Below, one piece after another: positions 45,710 to 57,006 of a DNA stretch of 64,000 nt. The translations under genes and the position numbers were made by a program. The stretch is from assembly GCA_015956445.1 (NCBI GenBank), contig WIUZ02000001.1:248001-312000 (forward strand). Reading direction: 5' to 3'. This stretch comes from Thelephora terrestris. Lineage: Eukaryota; Basidiomycota; Agaricomycetes; Thelephorales; Thelephoraceae. The notes under the pieces were generated by a model. The model had not been told where the DNA came from, searched no databases, and saw only the letters and a list, made by a program, of their open reading frames with translations. Position 1 is the stretch's first letter. Every line of letters starts with the position of its first letter.

Positions 45710-45925
45710 GATGATTTTTCGAAGGCGGGCTCGTTGGCTTCGATGGGTTTAGACCGCAAGGGGCAGTTTTGTGATCCGGCGAAGCCTCGAGGCCTAGGTG
45801 AGAAAATACATCGATATCTTTATTCAATTTTACACACAAATGTCCGTCCTTGGATATACTAAAAGTCCCTTCGTGTCCAATACTTAGATGTCCGTCAATC
45901 GGCGTCCTTCAAACATCGCTCCCAC

Positions 45926-47404
45926 TCAACCCGTCCAAGGGTTCCCTTCGCTAACCTGCAGCGTCGGGGGTTTCTCAAGAAAATCCAGAGCCTGCCCAGA
46001 TACCTCGCTCGCCATCCTCATCTGCATCACTTGGATCCCCGCATCTCTATACTTCTTCGCGACCTCAACCGAAAACACCAGTCGAAACTTCCTCTCCGAG
46101 TACATCTGACGGAACATATCAAACGGGATATAGAAGGGTCGGTAAAGGTCCGGGCGTTGGAAGACCAGTATGATCTCGGAGAACACGGGAGAGTCGATGG
46201 TTGAGAATATCTCGTGGATTAGCTGTGCGGCTTCGCGGAAAGCTTTGGACAAGGAAGAAGCGGTAACTTCAAGAGAGCGGAGAGAGCGGAGGTGCGATAG
46301 ATTGAAAGCTTGAAGCAATTCTTGCTTAGTTTCTTGAGAACACATCAGTGGATGCCTTTGAGAGCGACCGAGAAATGTGCTCCTACTATTTGGAACAGAT
46401 GGATAGACCCGCACCGAACGGATGGTATCTTTGCAAGCATCCAAGAGCAGTCCTGACCCCTCCACGCTAAACAAGTCCATGTAACGGAACCGTAACCCGC
46501 CGAAGAGCGTGACCATATCCCTGAAAATCGTGTCGTCCGTGAAGTGAGTGAGCTTCAGCTGACCCTTCAAGCTGGAAACCGAAAATGGGACCGCCAGTTC
46601 AGAGCTAGGGTTTGAAGCGTAGTCTGGTTTTGTGGTGGAGTGATACTCGATCTCGATATCATCTAGGTTTGGAAAGAGCCCGAGAAAATACAACAGCTGG
46701 AGTTGCGTTCCAGACCAGATCGTGAGGGAAATGGACCGTAATGTTGGCGCGAAGTGGCCGAAATATCGGTCGATGCCCGGCATGAACTTGGACAGGTCGA
46801 ACCTCTCGATCCGGAGTTGTTGCACGTTAGTTAGAGCGGAGAAGTGTCGGAGGGTTTGTCGGTCGAACTTCTTAGGCAACAGCCAAGGTTCGAACGAGGA
46901 AGCGCGGATCCACAGTTTCTTCACGAAGGGGAGGAGATCCATCTTGTGCAGTTTCGCGAGCGGTCTGAGCTCGGCACGGGTTGGGTCTGAGGGTCGATCC
47001 TCGAGCGTGAGGGTGCAATGGAGGTGTGGTACTGCGGCGAGGTACCACGAGTAACACGTTGCAGAAAAACACTTGAGGCTCGAGGTGTCGTCACCGAGAT
47101 CGGCGATGATGATCTCCAAGACATCTTGCGGAAGGTTCACCGCCCGTATGGGTCGAAGCTCTGTTGTGAACGTTTCCAAGTCGTCGCGCGTGAGCTTGGC
47201 TGGAGCCGACCTGGTCTTGTTGGTTTGGAACAATACGGCGTTTGCGAGAGTCCCGAAACCCACTGCACCGGTCAGGATCGAATTAGGACACGCTTGAAAT
47301 CGGGATCTTTTGGAGGTGCTTACGAGTACTGGGAGGTCGCGAGCTTTTGGATACTTGGGGCATGTCGTGGTGGGATGTGGAAGAGTGGTGAGTGGCACAG
47401 CCAT
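45926..47404 (-). CDS. F-box-like protein
   Basis: A single exon of 492 residues from the ATG at 47404. The frame stays open up to 47668, but the extra N-terminal part is low-complexity and overlaps a likely promoter. An F-box-like VNLPQDVLEIIIADLGDDTS near residue 90 is followed by LKCFSATCYSWYLAAVPHL. Downstream are leucine-rich strands (LRHFSALTNVQQLRIERFDL, LYFLGLFPNLDDIEIEYHS, LRSLRSLEVTASSL). It probably acts as a ubiquitin-ligase adaptor or LRR scaffold. A rearranged, partly deleted copy lies at 52247-51430. Confidence 0.75.
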   Translation of the reverse strand: MAVPLTTLPHPTTTCPKYPKARDLPVLVSTSKRSRFQACPNSILTGAVGFGTLANAVLFQTNKTRSAPAKLTRDDLETFTTELRPIRAVNLPQDVLEIIIADLGDDTSSLKCFSATCYSWYLAAVPHLHCTLTLEDRPSDPTRAELRPLAKLHKMDLLPFVKKLWIRASSFEPWLLPKKFDRQTLRHFSALTNVQQLRIERFDLSKFMPGIDRYFGHFAPTLRSISLTIWSGTQLQLLYFLGLFPNLDDIEIEYHSTTKPDYASNPSSELAVPFSVSSLKGQLKLTHFTDDTIFRDMVTLFGGLRFRYMDLFSVEGSGLLLDACKDTIRSVRVYPSVPNSRSTFLGRSQRHPLMCSQETKQELLQAFNLSHLRSLRSLEVTASSLSKAFREAAQLIHEIFSTIDSPVFSEIILVFQRPDLYRPFYIPFDMFRQMYSERKFRLVFSVEVAKKYRDAGIQVMQMRMASEVSGQALDFLEKPPTLQVSEGNPWTG

Positions 47405-49292
47405 AATTAGGGGCGAGCGAATAGCTGTAACCAGGGAAGATCCAGGGCGTCTTTTTAAACGAGCGCCCACTCCAGGGAAATACCGAATCCGTCCTGGACT
47501 GGCGCCCCAGTGCCGAATCTTCGTCGATCTTCGGCGCTGGAGTGGCTTACTGTTACACGACCCCCACCTCAACAAATCCCAAGCAGACGGACAAATCCAG
47601 GTCAGCCATTGGGAGGAGTACCAGAGAGGGTATTCGCACGCTGAGACGGCTGCGCTTTTGGGTGCCATTTAGCACCTAAATCGTCCCGACGGGCCCGGAG
47701 CCCATGAAGTGGGCCTCCCGCAAGGATCAATCGAAGAAATCCCCGGCCACCGACTCTCAGGTGGCAGGAGGCGTGACGTGAAGTCAGCATGGAGTTTCTC
47801 GGGCTGCTCGCTGGTCTCGGAATCGTGGCTAGACCCCAGCCGGAGAATAGTTTTCATCCCCGTTGCACCCAACACGGTAATGAAAACCCTTTCGCTTGCA
47901 AATAGCGGGTTGCTGCGCCACGTCTGATCACTCTCATATTAGTTCGCTCTGAGGATCGAGAATTGCCAGCCAAATCGTTCCATCTACGACCTTCAAGTTC
48001 AGAACTATCTACCCTCGCTTTGGCTGGAATCCAGCCTCGAATTTCAGAGCGAATTCGGAGGAGGATTTGAGGGGGGGGACTGCTGTTGGGGGGACGCTCC
48101 TCGCTCTGCCAACTCTGAGCGCTCGCGCTCCTCTACATGCAGATTGGCTCAACCATTCTGAAATGCCTCGGGTGGACCTGTTTTTGCCTTCCAGCACACC
48201 CTTCAGTTCTTACGCATCACGAACGTCACAATCACCTGGAACGGTTTCGCATCCCTGTTTGGGCACTTCCCAAATCCTCAGGAATCTCATCATCTCCTTT
48301 ATGTCGTTTGAGATGGACGATCAACCTGATCCCCGCCATTCCCACTCCCTGCGGGGAAAACTCTGCTCGTTGGCCGATTTCGATTAAATTCGTGATGTGA
48401 ACGTCCTGGCCAGTCGTTATCCCAAACTCAAGCCTTAATATGAGGAACTCTTGTTACGCGGGGTCTCTGAAACCCAACTCCGTCTCTTCCCTGTCTTCCA
48501 GAAGAGCCTAAAGTTTTTGTCAATCCACCAGCATGTGGTCACGCCACTCAGATGTTCCTTTTCTTACCAAGCACCATAGTAGCCTTCACCTTGTTGGTGT
48601 GGCACCTACGTAACTCAACGACATGCCACCGTGGGCGATTGAAACCGGACAGAACAAGAGCTAAGGTGGTTGTGAGCAGTGGTCAAAGGCAAAGGCGATT
48701 GATCTGGCAAAATCCAAGGGAGTTCGAAAACTTGTGGGTGCGTCCGTTCTCTCGCGTTTGAACGTGAGCTCCCCGCGGTACCGTTGAGTATGCTTTACGC
48801 TCGGAGAAACCTACTTCCGTTCTTCAAACAACAAACGAGCACGAAATATCTTCGGCGGCAGAAGCGTTCCTTCCTCACGAACGTAACGTTACATTTTCCG
48901 GCTATTTGGTTGATCACGAGGGCTGATGCTATTGACTCCTTGCGCACAGATCTTCAAATTGATACCGCTTGATGAAATGTGGGGCATACAACTATCGGAC
49001 GGGACCGAAATCAACAAACAATGCATCAGGCGTTGACGACAACTCCACAACATAGAATGCTAAACACATTGCCCTAAAACGGCCGCCTGCCATACAAAAC
49101 AACTATCACGAGGTACCGGGATGCTTGTCCGGATTTCATTTTGGTTGAGGTGCATTGCTCAGAAATGTGGAGTATCAAGCATTCCGATGGCCCTCCGCCC
49201 CTCGCAAGCTTCGCGATAGAACGAAGGAATTGCCTGGGGCATAAAAGGTCCCAATTAGCCCATCAAGTCTGCCGTTTCTCCCCTTTCCAACC
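47405..49292. other. large intergenic region, no gene recognised
   Basis: About 1.9 kb with only short non-conserved frames on both strands. It holds the palindromic repeat at 48021-48036. The stretch after 49190 is probably the MFS gene promoter. Confidence 0.45.
48021..48085 (-). repeat. dispersed palindromic repeat, copy 3
   Basis: TGGCTGGAATCCAGCCTCGA then ATTTCAGAGCG. On the minus strand it matches the GCTCTGAAATTCGAGGCTGG arrangement of the other copies. Confidence 0.55.
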
Positions 49293-51008
49293 ATGTCCGA
49301 AGAGAAAGAACGGGCGAAAGACCGCGATACCACCCCCGTCCCCGCGTTCGAAGAGGGTCAAGATTTCATTGACGAGAAGAAACTATTGAGGAAAGTCGAC
49401 TGGCATCTCCTCCCCGCGTTGATATTCCTTTTCTTTCTCTCCTTTCTGGACCGAAGCAATGGTATCCCCCTCCCTCTCTTGCCTTATCGTATGCTCATCC
49501 ACTCCTAGTTGGAAATGCCCGTATAGAAGGTTTAGCCGAGGATACACACATGAGTACGCTCCTCCCCGGTATTTGTAGTGAATACTACTCTCACCATCGT
49601 TTTTTCGAAACAAGCTGGAAACCAGTACCTCACGACGCTGAGTATCTGGTTCATCGGTTATGTCCTGTTCGAAATCCCATCCAATATCGTGCTCAGACGG
49701 ACGTCTCCGCGGTTCTGGCTTCCCACTCTCACCCTCGTGTGGGGTATCGTTTGCACCTTGATGGGCCTAACCCAGAATTTCGCTGGATTCCTCGCTGTCC
49801 GGTTTTTTTTGGGCGTTGCGGAAAGCGGGCTCTTCCCTGGAGTCGTATTCTATCTGAGCATGTGGTACAAGCGAAACGAACAGCACTATCGCATCGCTTT
49901 GTTCCTCTCTGCCGCAACCCTTGCGGGTGCTTTTGGTGGGTTTCTCGTAAGTTGATTTTGACCTTTGTCCTCGACACCTCACTCATTGAGCCTCAGGGGT
50001 TTGCCCTTGCCAAAATGAAGGGGGTCGCGGGTCTGGGTGGGTGGAGGTGGATCTTCATCATCGTAAGTTTCCCCACTTCGAACATCTACACGGAAAATAA
50101 CATGTTGCTCCAGGAGGGTCTGTTCACTATCGTCTGCTCCATCGCCGCGTACTTCTTTATATTTAACTACCCCGCGGATGCTAAGTTCCTCACTCAGAGG
50201 GAGAAGGATTACATTACCGCGCGGCTCAAAGACGACAGCGACGCCACTCGAAACGAAGTCTTCTCTTGGGATGGTGTAATCCAAGCACTCAAAGACCCAA
50301 AGGTTTGGCTCTACGCTCTCTGTTTCCACACCATGGGCTATCCCGGCTATACGCTCAGTCTCTTCATCCCCACTATCATCACCGGTTTGGGCTACACTTC
50401 CACTCAAGCCCAACTGCTCTCGATTCCTCCGTATGTCGTCGCCTTCATCACGACCATGACTGTAGCCGTATTCGCGGAGAAGACAAAGCGAAGGGCGCCA
50501 TTCATCATCGGCGGCTCTACAGTTGCTCTCGTCGGCTATATAATACTTATCAGTAGCCATTGGCCAGGCCTTTCATACGCGGGGACGATCATAGTCACCG
50601 CAGGGATGTTTCCTTCCACTGCGATCATCGTGAGCTGGCCTGCAAACAATGTTTCGGGCCAGACCAAGAGGGCGACGGCGAGTGCGTTGCAAATTTCCGT
50701 CGGGAATATTGCAGCAATTATGGGAACTCAGTTGTATCGGCCCAAATGGAGCCCGAGGTACTTCGTTGGACACGGCATGGTACGGGTTTCCGCGAGTTAC
50801 CCTGGTTTAGCAGGAATGCTCAAATATTTCCTCACGCCAGGCTATCGGTTACCTTGTCGGAAACATCGTTGCCGTAGGCACCTTATGGTACGTTATGCAC
50901 AAGGAGAATGAGCGTAGAGATCGGGGAGAACGAGATGATAGGTTGAGGGATGTGGACAAGGACGTGTTTCTGGGTGATGATGACCCCCGCTGGAGGTTCC
51001 AAACCTAG
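49293..51008 (+). CDS. MFS transporter, allantoate-permease (Dal5/ACS) type
   Basis: Exons 49293-49461, 49509-49553, 49615-49946, 49997-50062, 50114-50779 and 50841-51008, phases consistent, give 481 residues. It has twelve likely membrane helices. DWHLLPALIFLFFLSFLDRSN opens helix 1 with the DRSN signature of anion:cation symporters. NQYLTTLSIWFIGYVLFEIP and RFFLGVAESGLFPGVVFYLS are typical of the Dal5/Tna1 group, which takes up allantoate, nicotinate, dipeptides and similar organic anions. The central loop holds FLTQREKDYITARLKDD. Reading on past the exon-5 donor (50780) would give a frameshifted tail, whereas splicing restores GYLVGNIVAVGTLWYVMHKE. The substrate cannot be told from sequence. 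Confidence 0.9.
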
Positions 51009-51429
51009 AAAGAATTTCGATGGGTATGCAATTTGCAAGACGCGATTGAGGGAGGGGGAGGATGTTTATGGGAGAACGAGGGAAGACCTTTCGTTTGTGA
51101 GCGAGGGCGGGCACCATGGCTTCCCCGTTTTACGCTTCCTCGTTGGTGGTTTGATGTTTGGTATCGCTGCGAGAGATAACCGCCCTGTAGTATTCATGAT
51201 GACATTTCCATCGCAGACCTATGTTTAGCCTCCAAGACGTCCATGGGATACAGATATAAATCTATGAATGGATCTTCCCCAGGCCCGAGCTTTCCCCGGT
51301 ATTCGTAACAATTCGCAGCGAAAACTGGTCTTCACCGGTCCCCCGTTGTGGTCTGTTCTCCATGACCCGATGCTGCGTCCCAGGATTTTTTGTGATCCAG
51401 AACATATACGTCCCTTGAGAAAGGTCCTT

Positions 51430-52247
51430 CAGTGTCTATGACGTGGACAGAGCCCTTCGGACGTCAATTGGCCTCCAAACCTCGTACCCGCTCAACACAT
51501 CCAAGAGTTCCTCTCACTGATCCGAACCGCCGCGGGACTCTCGCGAAATTCCAGTCCCGATCATAAAGTGAGCGAGCTTCAGCTGGCCTCTTGAGCTGTG
51601 CACAGAAAATAGGATTGCCAGCCCAGAGCTAGGGTTCGGATAAGTGAAGGAGAGTTTGTTGGTCGAACAGCTCAGGAGAGTGACATAGCTTGAATGAGGA
51701 AGTCCGAATGCAGAGTTTCTTCACGAAGCGAAGAAGATCCATCTTGTGTAGCTCCGCGAGTAGTTTGCGCACAGGTTTGAGATGAGGGTTACGTTCATCG
51801 ACATCCTCGAGAGTAAGGACACAATGAAGATATGTATGGCACGGTGGCGAGGTACCTTGAGTAACACGTTGCCGAAAAATCCTTTGAGCTCAAGATGTCG
51901 TCACTGAGATTGCCGATGATAATCTTCAAGATATCTTATGGGACGTTCACAGTCCGTATTTGTTGGCGCACTATTACGGAAGTCCCCGAGTTGCTGCGTG
52001 TGAGCTTGGGCGGACTCGACCTGGTCTTGTTGGTTCGGAACAAGACGGCGCGTGCGAGAGTGCCGAAGTTCGCTGCGTCAGTCAGAGTTGAGGTTGGCTC
52101 ACCGAAATGGACTCTTTTGAAGGTGCTATCGGATACTGAGAGGTCGCGAGCTCTTGCTTCCTTCGGGCATGTGGTGGTCAGAAACATGACGCATAATCGG
52201 CGTAGCGCCCACAAGCGGCATGACCCAGCAGCTGCAAGCACCGCCAC
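51430..52247 (-). pseudogene. rearranged copy of the F-box-like gene
   Basis: The minus strand from 52247 aligns with the start of the gene at 47404 (TTTCPKxARARDLxVS, then FGTLARAVLFRTNKTRS), then stops. Further pieces match its middle (51900-51660) and finally its last codons (51510-51440). Compared with the parent, most of the central and C-terminal coding region is deleted between short matching segments. Confidence 0.75.
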
Positions 52248-53700
52248 TCATCGAACTGGCTGGCGTCTCAAGCTCAAGATCTCAAAGATCTCAAATCTCA
52301 AATTGGCATTCCCTAACTTCAAATCTTCGACCCTCGGAAATGGTTATGTCCAGAGAAAAGGGGTACACATCGCAGGATCTTCCCCGCTGATCACCTTGCC
52401 TTCAAGTTCTTGAGCTTTTTCAAAGGAGGCGTGTTAACGTTGCGATACCAATCAGCCCTTGCAGGACACCCCGTTTGACTGGTAAAGTTCTCCCGGATCT
52501 GTCACTCCTGCAGGCCTATCTTGAAGTGATTTTATCCACGTACAATGTGAGCGTTCACGCGTGCCTGTTCTTTGGGGAGGAGGGCGGACATCACGAGTCT
52601 TCGCTTCAAATGGCGAGGCTTCCTCGTTCGATGGTTGATTGCCTGTACTGTCCCCAAATGCGTTTCTATTCCCAAGCACTTTTCGACCTTGAAGGTGTCC
52701 ATGCGATGGGCTACCGAGCGCTTCCATCTCCCAGGCACTCATGCATTCATCGACATGTTGGTGAGCCGATCAGGGACGCCTTCAATTGGCGGTGACGAAG
52801 TTCTACAATATTCAGATACCAGGCTCCCCAACAGAGCTCGGTCCACTCAATCCAGTCGCCCATAGGTTATGTTCTAAAAATGCGGTGGCTGGATCGTACT
52901 TGCGTTAATGGCTGGGGCGGGATCTGGGAGAACAGCGGTATCAGGAGAATCAGCACTTCTGCTGCAGTCACCGAGACTGACCCCGTCTGGCCCAACCTTC
53001 CAAGCATTCACCCATGAGACGAGTGAAGGGATTTGAGAGTAATTCAAATTTATTGCTACCGCGAAGGATATCGTGTGGAAGCGCTCGTCCAGGGCAGAGC
53101 ACATCGACATACCGAGATCTGTCGGCTTTGAGATATCTGACTGCAACTCAAACCCCTAACGACTATGAGTGAAACGTAGGTCTGGAAGTAGAATCGAAAC
53201 TCGTCACACACCGCCGCCCAGGCTGGACAGCCCGCATCAAGGATCAGCCCGAAGCCCAGAGGCGTCGTCCCCTTAGGTACCGTCCCCTCGCAAACCGTTC
53301 CTCCTCCGCCTCTGAATTCGAGGCTGGATTACAGCCTAAGCCCGAAGAAACGAGCCCAGTCGATCTTGACCCAATATACCCATTGTGCTCAGCGCCGCTC
53401 GTGTATCCGGAGGCTTAGATAGGTATCTAAGATGATGGAATGAGGTTGGGGATAAGTTTCACCTTGCTGGCGCGCAACGTGATGATCGAATTCAATCACT
53501 GCCAATGGCCGCCGACTTTCATTCATGGGGGATGGGCTCCGCGCCGCGCCGATTATGAAACACACTGCCGCGGCCACCGGCCAACGAAGCCAAGTAACCC
53601 ACCGGCAGATTGATGATTGACATGAACGTCACGGGATGGGGCGTAACTGCGACGCATCGGATATGGGCACCACACTCTTTCTCTCTTACCTACCTCCACC
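52248..53700. other. mostly non-coding; one unassigned minus-strand frame at 53146-52874
   Basis: The frame 53146-52874 (90 codons, with SLVSWVNAWKVGPDGVSLG) looks like a gene fragment, and plus-strand frames at 52475-52865 overlap each other without a recognisable product. The palindromic repeat copy 4 lies at 53250-53340. The last 300 bp are the likely promoter of the membrane protein at 53701. Confidence 0.35.
53250..53340 (+). repeat. dispersed palindromic repeat, copy 4
   Basis: GGCGTCGTCCCCTTAGGTAC then CCTCTGAATTCGAGGCTGG and ACAGCCT. The palindrome carries one mismatch here. Strongly similar to copy 5. Confidence 0.6.
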
Positions 53701-54911
53701 ATGTCGCTCGGTTCCACCGCTCGGAGAGTTTGCCTTTCTCTTCTCCTTCTCGGGGTTTTCGCGCCACGTGCGCTTGCAGACGGCTTCGGTGTGTGTCAGG
53801 CTGGTTGGGAATGGGTGAGCGACCTGTTATGATTATTGATCTTGAGATGATTCGGGATCCTAGGGGCGATAAGAACTGATCTGTGCTCTTTCTACCCCAG
53901 GCTAACAACACCCTAGACCAAAATCCTTGTCAGATCGCTGGGGCGCTGGAGGCAGCATGTGAGGGATTCTGTGCGTTCGGATCAACACCCTTACCTCCGC
54001 TCTCAAGAGAACTCACGAGATCCAACAGCCGTCTACGTCTTGGGCCCTTTGGCGCAAGGAACGAACTACGTCACGCCCCAGAAGAATAGTACCGCAGAGA
54101 AGTGTCAGTGTAACACCGTGATGTTTAGGTGCGCGTCCGAAACGCAACGTACAGCGTGGGTGAGCGCTAATCTTCGAGTTGAGCAGCTTGTATATGGCGT
54201 GCACCGGTTGTCAAAATGTCACTACCCAGTCATGGTCGTTTTGGAGCCAATTCTGTGATCAAGTATACGTCACTGCGTACCCCCAGAGTATCCCATTGAA
54301 CACCGCAGTTCCACATTGGGCTTATCTGAACTATACTGTACGTTCACGATGCTGCACGGAGTCTCACATCGCTCACTGTATTGCTTTTAGACGGGGAATA
54401 TGTTCGATCCCGTTGCCGCAAAGGCAGCTGGTGGTCTGCCGGAGATGCTCGCGGCGGTTCCTTCGACTGTGTCACTATCCAGCACTTCTACCGGTTCACG
54501 ATCATCGATGATGGTAGTTCCAACCACGGGCCAGGGGGATAACAACAAAAAGAAATCAAACGCAGGTGCCATTGCTGGAGGCGTTATCGGCGGCTTGTTG
54601 GCTTTGGCCGCGATTGTTGTCGGACTTTGGATATTTCTCCGAAGACGTGCACTGGCACGGGGAGATGGGTATCATTCAGACTACATCAAGGTTTCTACCG
54701 GCGCTCCCATGTCTGAAAATTTGATACCGTCCTCACATCCACGACTCTACGTGAGGTTTTTTCTCAACCTGTCCGGCTTGCTTTCTGATCGACGTTTGTG
54801 TAGGACCCGTCCGATCCGTCAACCTACCCCAGCCACGTTGACTATGAACCAAGTGATCCTCACACGTCCGCGCCTTATAACGGTCATTACACCGGTGTCG
54901 CGGAACTGTAA
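53701..54911 (+). CDS. secreted-domain single-pass membrane protein, paralogue 1
   Basis: Exons 53701-53814, 53901-53970, 54029-54128, 54187-54337, 54391-54750 and 54804-54911 give 300 residues. The signal peptide (LSLLLLGVFAPRALA) is followed by a cysteine-patterned extracellular domain: GFGVCQAGWEW, NPCQIAGALEAAC, CQCNTVMF, MACTGCQNVTTQSWSFW, then NTAVPHWAYLNYT. After a Ser/Thr linker come one membrane helix (GAIAGGVIGGLLALAAIVVG) and a cytosolic LRRRALARGDG stop-transfer with a short tail. I know this layout from many uncharacterised Agaricomycete proteins; its ligand is unknown. It lies in tandem with a second copy of identical coding length. Confidence 0.82.
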
Positions 54912-55869
54912 ACAATCGCAAGGAGTATTGTTTTTTCTGTGCCTTCATATATGGGTTTCCTTCTGGTCTTGAGTCCATTGTAATTTGTTGTTGGTTTTGT
55001 TGTACTGGTCAAACGTGGATGTAACGGTGCTTCATGTCATCGCATTGCCTGGTTTCTGCCTTTCTGTATTGACATTTGAGCGCTTTAAGCGCTGAAGTCT
55101 ATTTGTTCATCAGTAACTTAGCTGGTTTCCCCTTACAGAGGTAGGCTCGCGGAGATCAATGTGGGGCCTTACCCCGGGGAGATCCTAAGTAGCGCCGGTT
55201 CGGCCCCCGGAATCAAATTAGGATGGGAGGCTCAGGTGAGGATTGTACTCGCGTCCGTCCCCCTAGGTATCGTGCCCTTCCGAATCGCGTCCTCCTCGCC
55301 TCTAAATTCGAGGCTGGATTCCAGCCTACGCGGGGTCGTAGCGGCCGGCGCCGCGGTTCCACTGCTGCCACAGGGATCTTATGTTCGATGCGCTTTCAGG
55401 GTTCGGGCTTCGGTGATACGAAATGCAAAGGAACCTTGTTCGTTGCGGACAGCTGGCGGTCACTCACTGGGGCTTCATAACCGCCCACACATCACTGGGT
55501 AACCGAGAGATGGCTCGAAGAACTGATCTAAGTCGATCTTTGCCCACCGAAGCAACTGTCGGGCTACTCGTCTCTCCGTAGGTATCCTGTGTGGAGGCCG
55601 TATCGCCCCAAGCTTGGATGGTGAGACAAGTTTGAAGCTGCAGTCCGCGGCTGATCCGGACCAGCATCAATTGCGCCACCTAGTCCGTAGTTCGTCTCCT
55701 TCCATCATGCACAGATGACACCGCCGCGAGAGCTCCTGAACAACGACAATAGGTAGTTAACTGGACTGCCGTCTATAGGCAACTAATGGCGCGGGTGGAG
55801 CGAAGGAGACGCACGACCGCCTGATATAGATACGGTGTGGGGCTACCGTCCCCCTCCTTCACTCCCACC
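54912..55869. other. intergenic, part of the tandem duplication
   Basis: No gene. It contains palindromic repeat copy 5 (about 55240-55330) and one arm of a 75-bp direct repeat (55664-55738) whose partner lies beyond the second membrane gene (62907-62981). Confidence 0.5.
55240..55330 (+). repeat. dispersed palindromic repeat, copy 5
   Basis: CCGTCCCCCTAGGTATCGTG then CCTCTAAATTCGAGGCTGG and TTCCAGCCTA. The perfect palindromic core is at 55311-55327. Confidence 0.6.
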
Positions 55870-56349
55870 ATGTCCCTTAGCCTCTCAGTTGGAAGGTGTT
55901 GCCTCTTTCTTCTCGTTTTTGGAGGGTTTGTGCCGCGCGCTCTTGCCGGCTTTGGTGTGTGCCAACCTGGTTGGGAATGGGTGAGTGCTCCTTTACGTAC
56001 CTCTGTGTTGGCGTGGAGTTCCCGTCGGGAGACAAACTGATACGTACCCCTTCTTCTCCAGGCTAACAACTCGATGAATCAAAACCCTTGCGAAATCGCT
56101 GGTGCGCTGGATGCGCAATGCGGGGGTTACTGTAGGTTGAAATCGATACTCGCATTCCCTCCTGTCACTCACGAGATACCCAGCCACATACGTAGTGGGT
56201 CCTCTGACCCCTAATGAGAACTACTTTAGACCTCAGACGAATGATACCCTGTCGCAAAATTGCAACTGCAACACAGTAATGTATAGGTATGCGAGCCGTT
56301 CCACGCGTGTAGCCTGGAAAGCAGCTGATCGTGGAGCCGTCCAGCTTAT

Positions 56350-56498
56350 CTTAGCTTGTCTCTCTCGTGATTAGTGTTGCGCAATCAAAATGAGTATTTT
56401 TATTGGTTAGGTACATAGTTGAAGTAGAGTGAGATAACTGGGCAAAAGCCCGCAGGGCTTTCAGGCCGAGGGAATCGGGCGTTGGAGGCCAGCTGCGT
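56350..56498 (-). repeat. Ngaro terminal repeat B2
   Basis: 149 bp, direct repeat of 56772-56920. This is the outer end of the element. Confidence 0.9.
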
Positions 56499-56621
56499 GG
56501 GCGGGAGGGTCCACGAAGCTGGCTCGGCGGCCGTATCCTTCGATCAAGTGTGATCTGAGCCAGCGAGCGTGAAGGCGTTTGCTGGAGTGAGCGTCTTCAC
56601 GAAGAGGGTGTGGAGGGTGGG

Positions 56622-56771
56622 GAAAAGAGAGAAGGGAAGAGCGAAGGTGAGACGGAGACGGAGGAGATGGCGGTGTCCTCTGAAGAGGGACACGTGCCGG
56701 ATCACCTTCCGAGCCGCAAAGACAATACTCTCTTTGCTCCGATCATGCTTCCCTCCGCCGAGACCGGCAAT
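56622..56771 (-). repeat. Ngaro internal repeat A2
   Basis: 150 bp, direct repeat of 61672-61821. Directly adjoins B1. Confidence 0.9.
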
Positions 56772-56920
56772 CTTAGCTTGTCTCTCTCGTGATTAGTGTT
56801 GCGCAATCAAAATGAGTATTTTTATTGGTTAGGTACATAGTTGAAGTAGAGTGAGATAACTGGGCAAAAGCCCGCAGGGCTTTCAGGCCGAGGGAATCGG
56901 GCGTTGGAGGCCAGCTGCGT
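56772..56920 (-). repeat. Ngaro internal repeat B1
   Basis: 149 bp, direct repeat of 56350-56498. Confidence 0.9.
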
Positions 56921-57006
56921 TACCCACAGGATAGGAGACCTGTCGACGCATAAGTCAGTGGGTGACTTAATGCCCGAGTTTTAGTCGGCGGATCTCCGTT
57001 ACTCAC

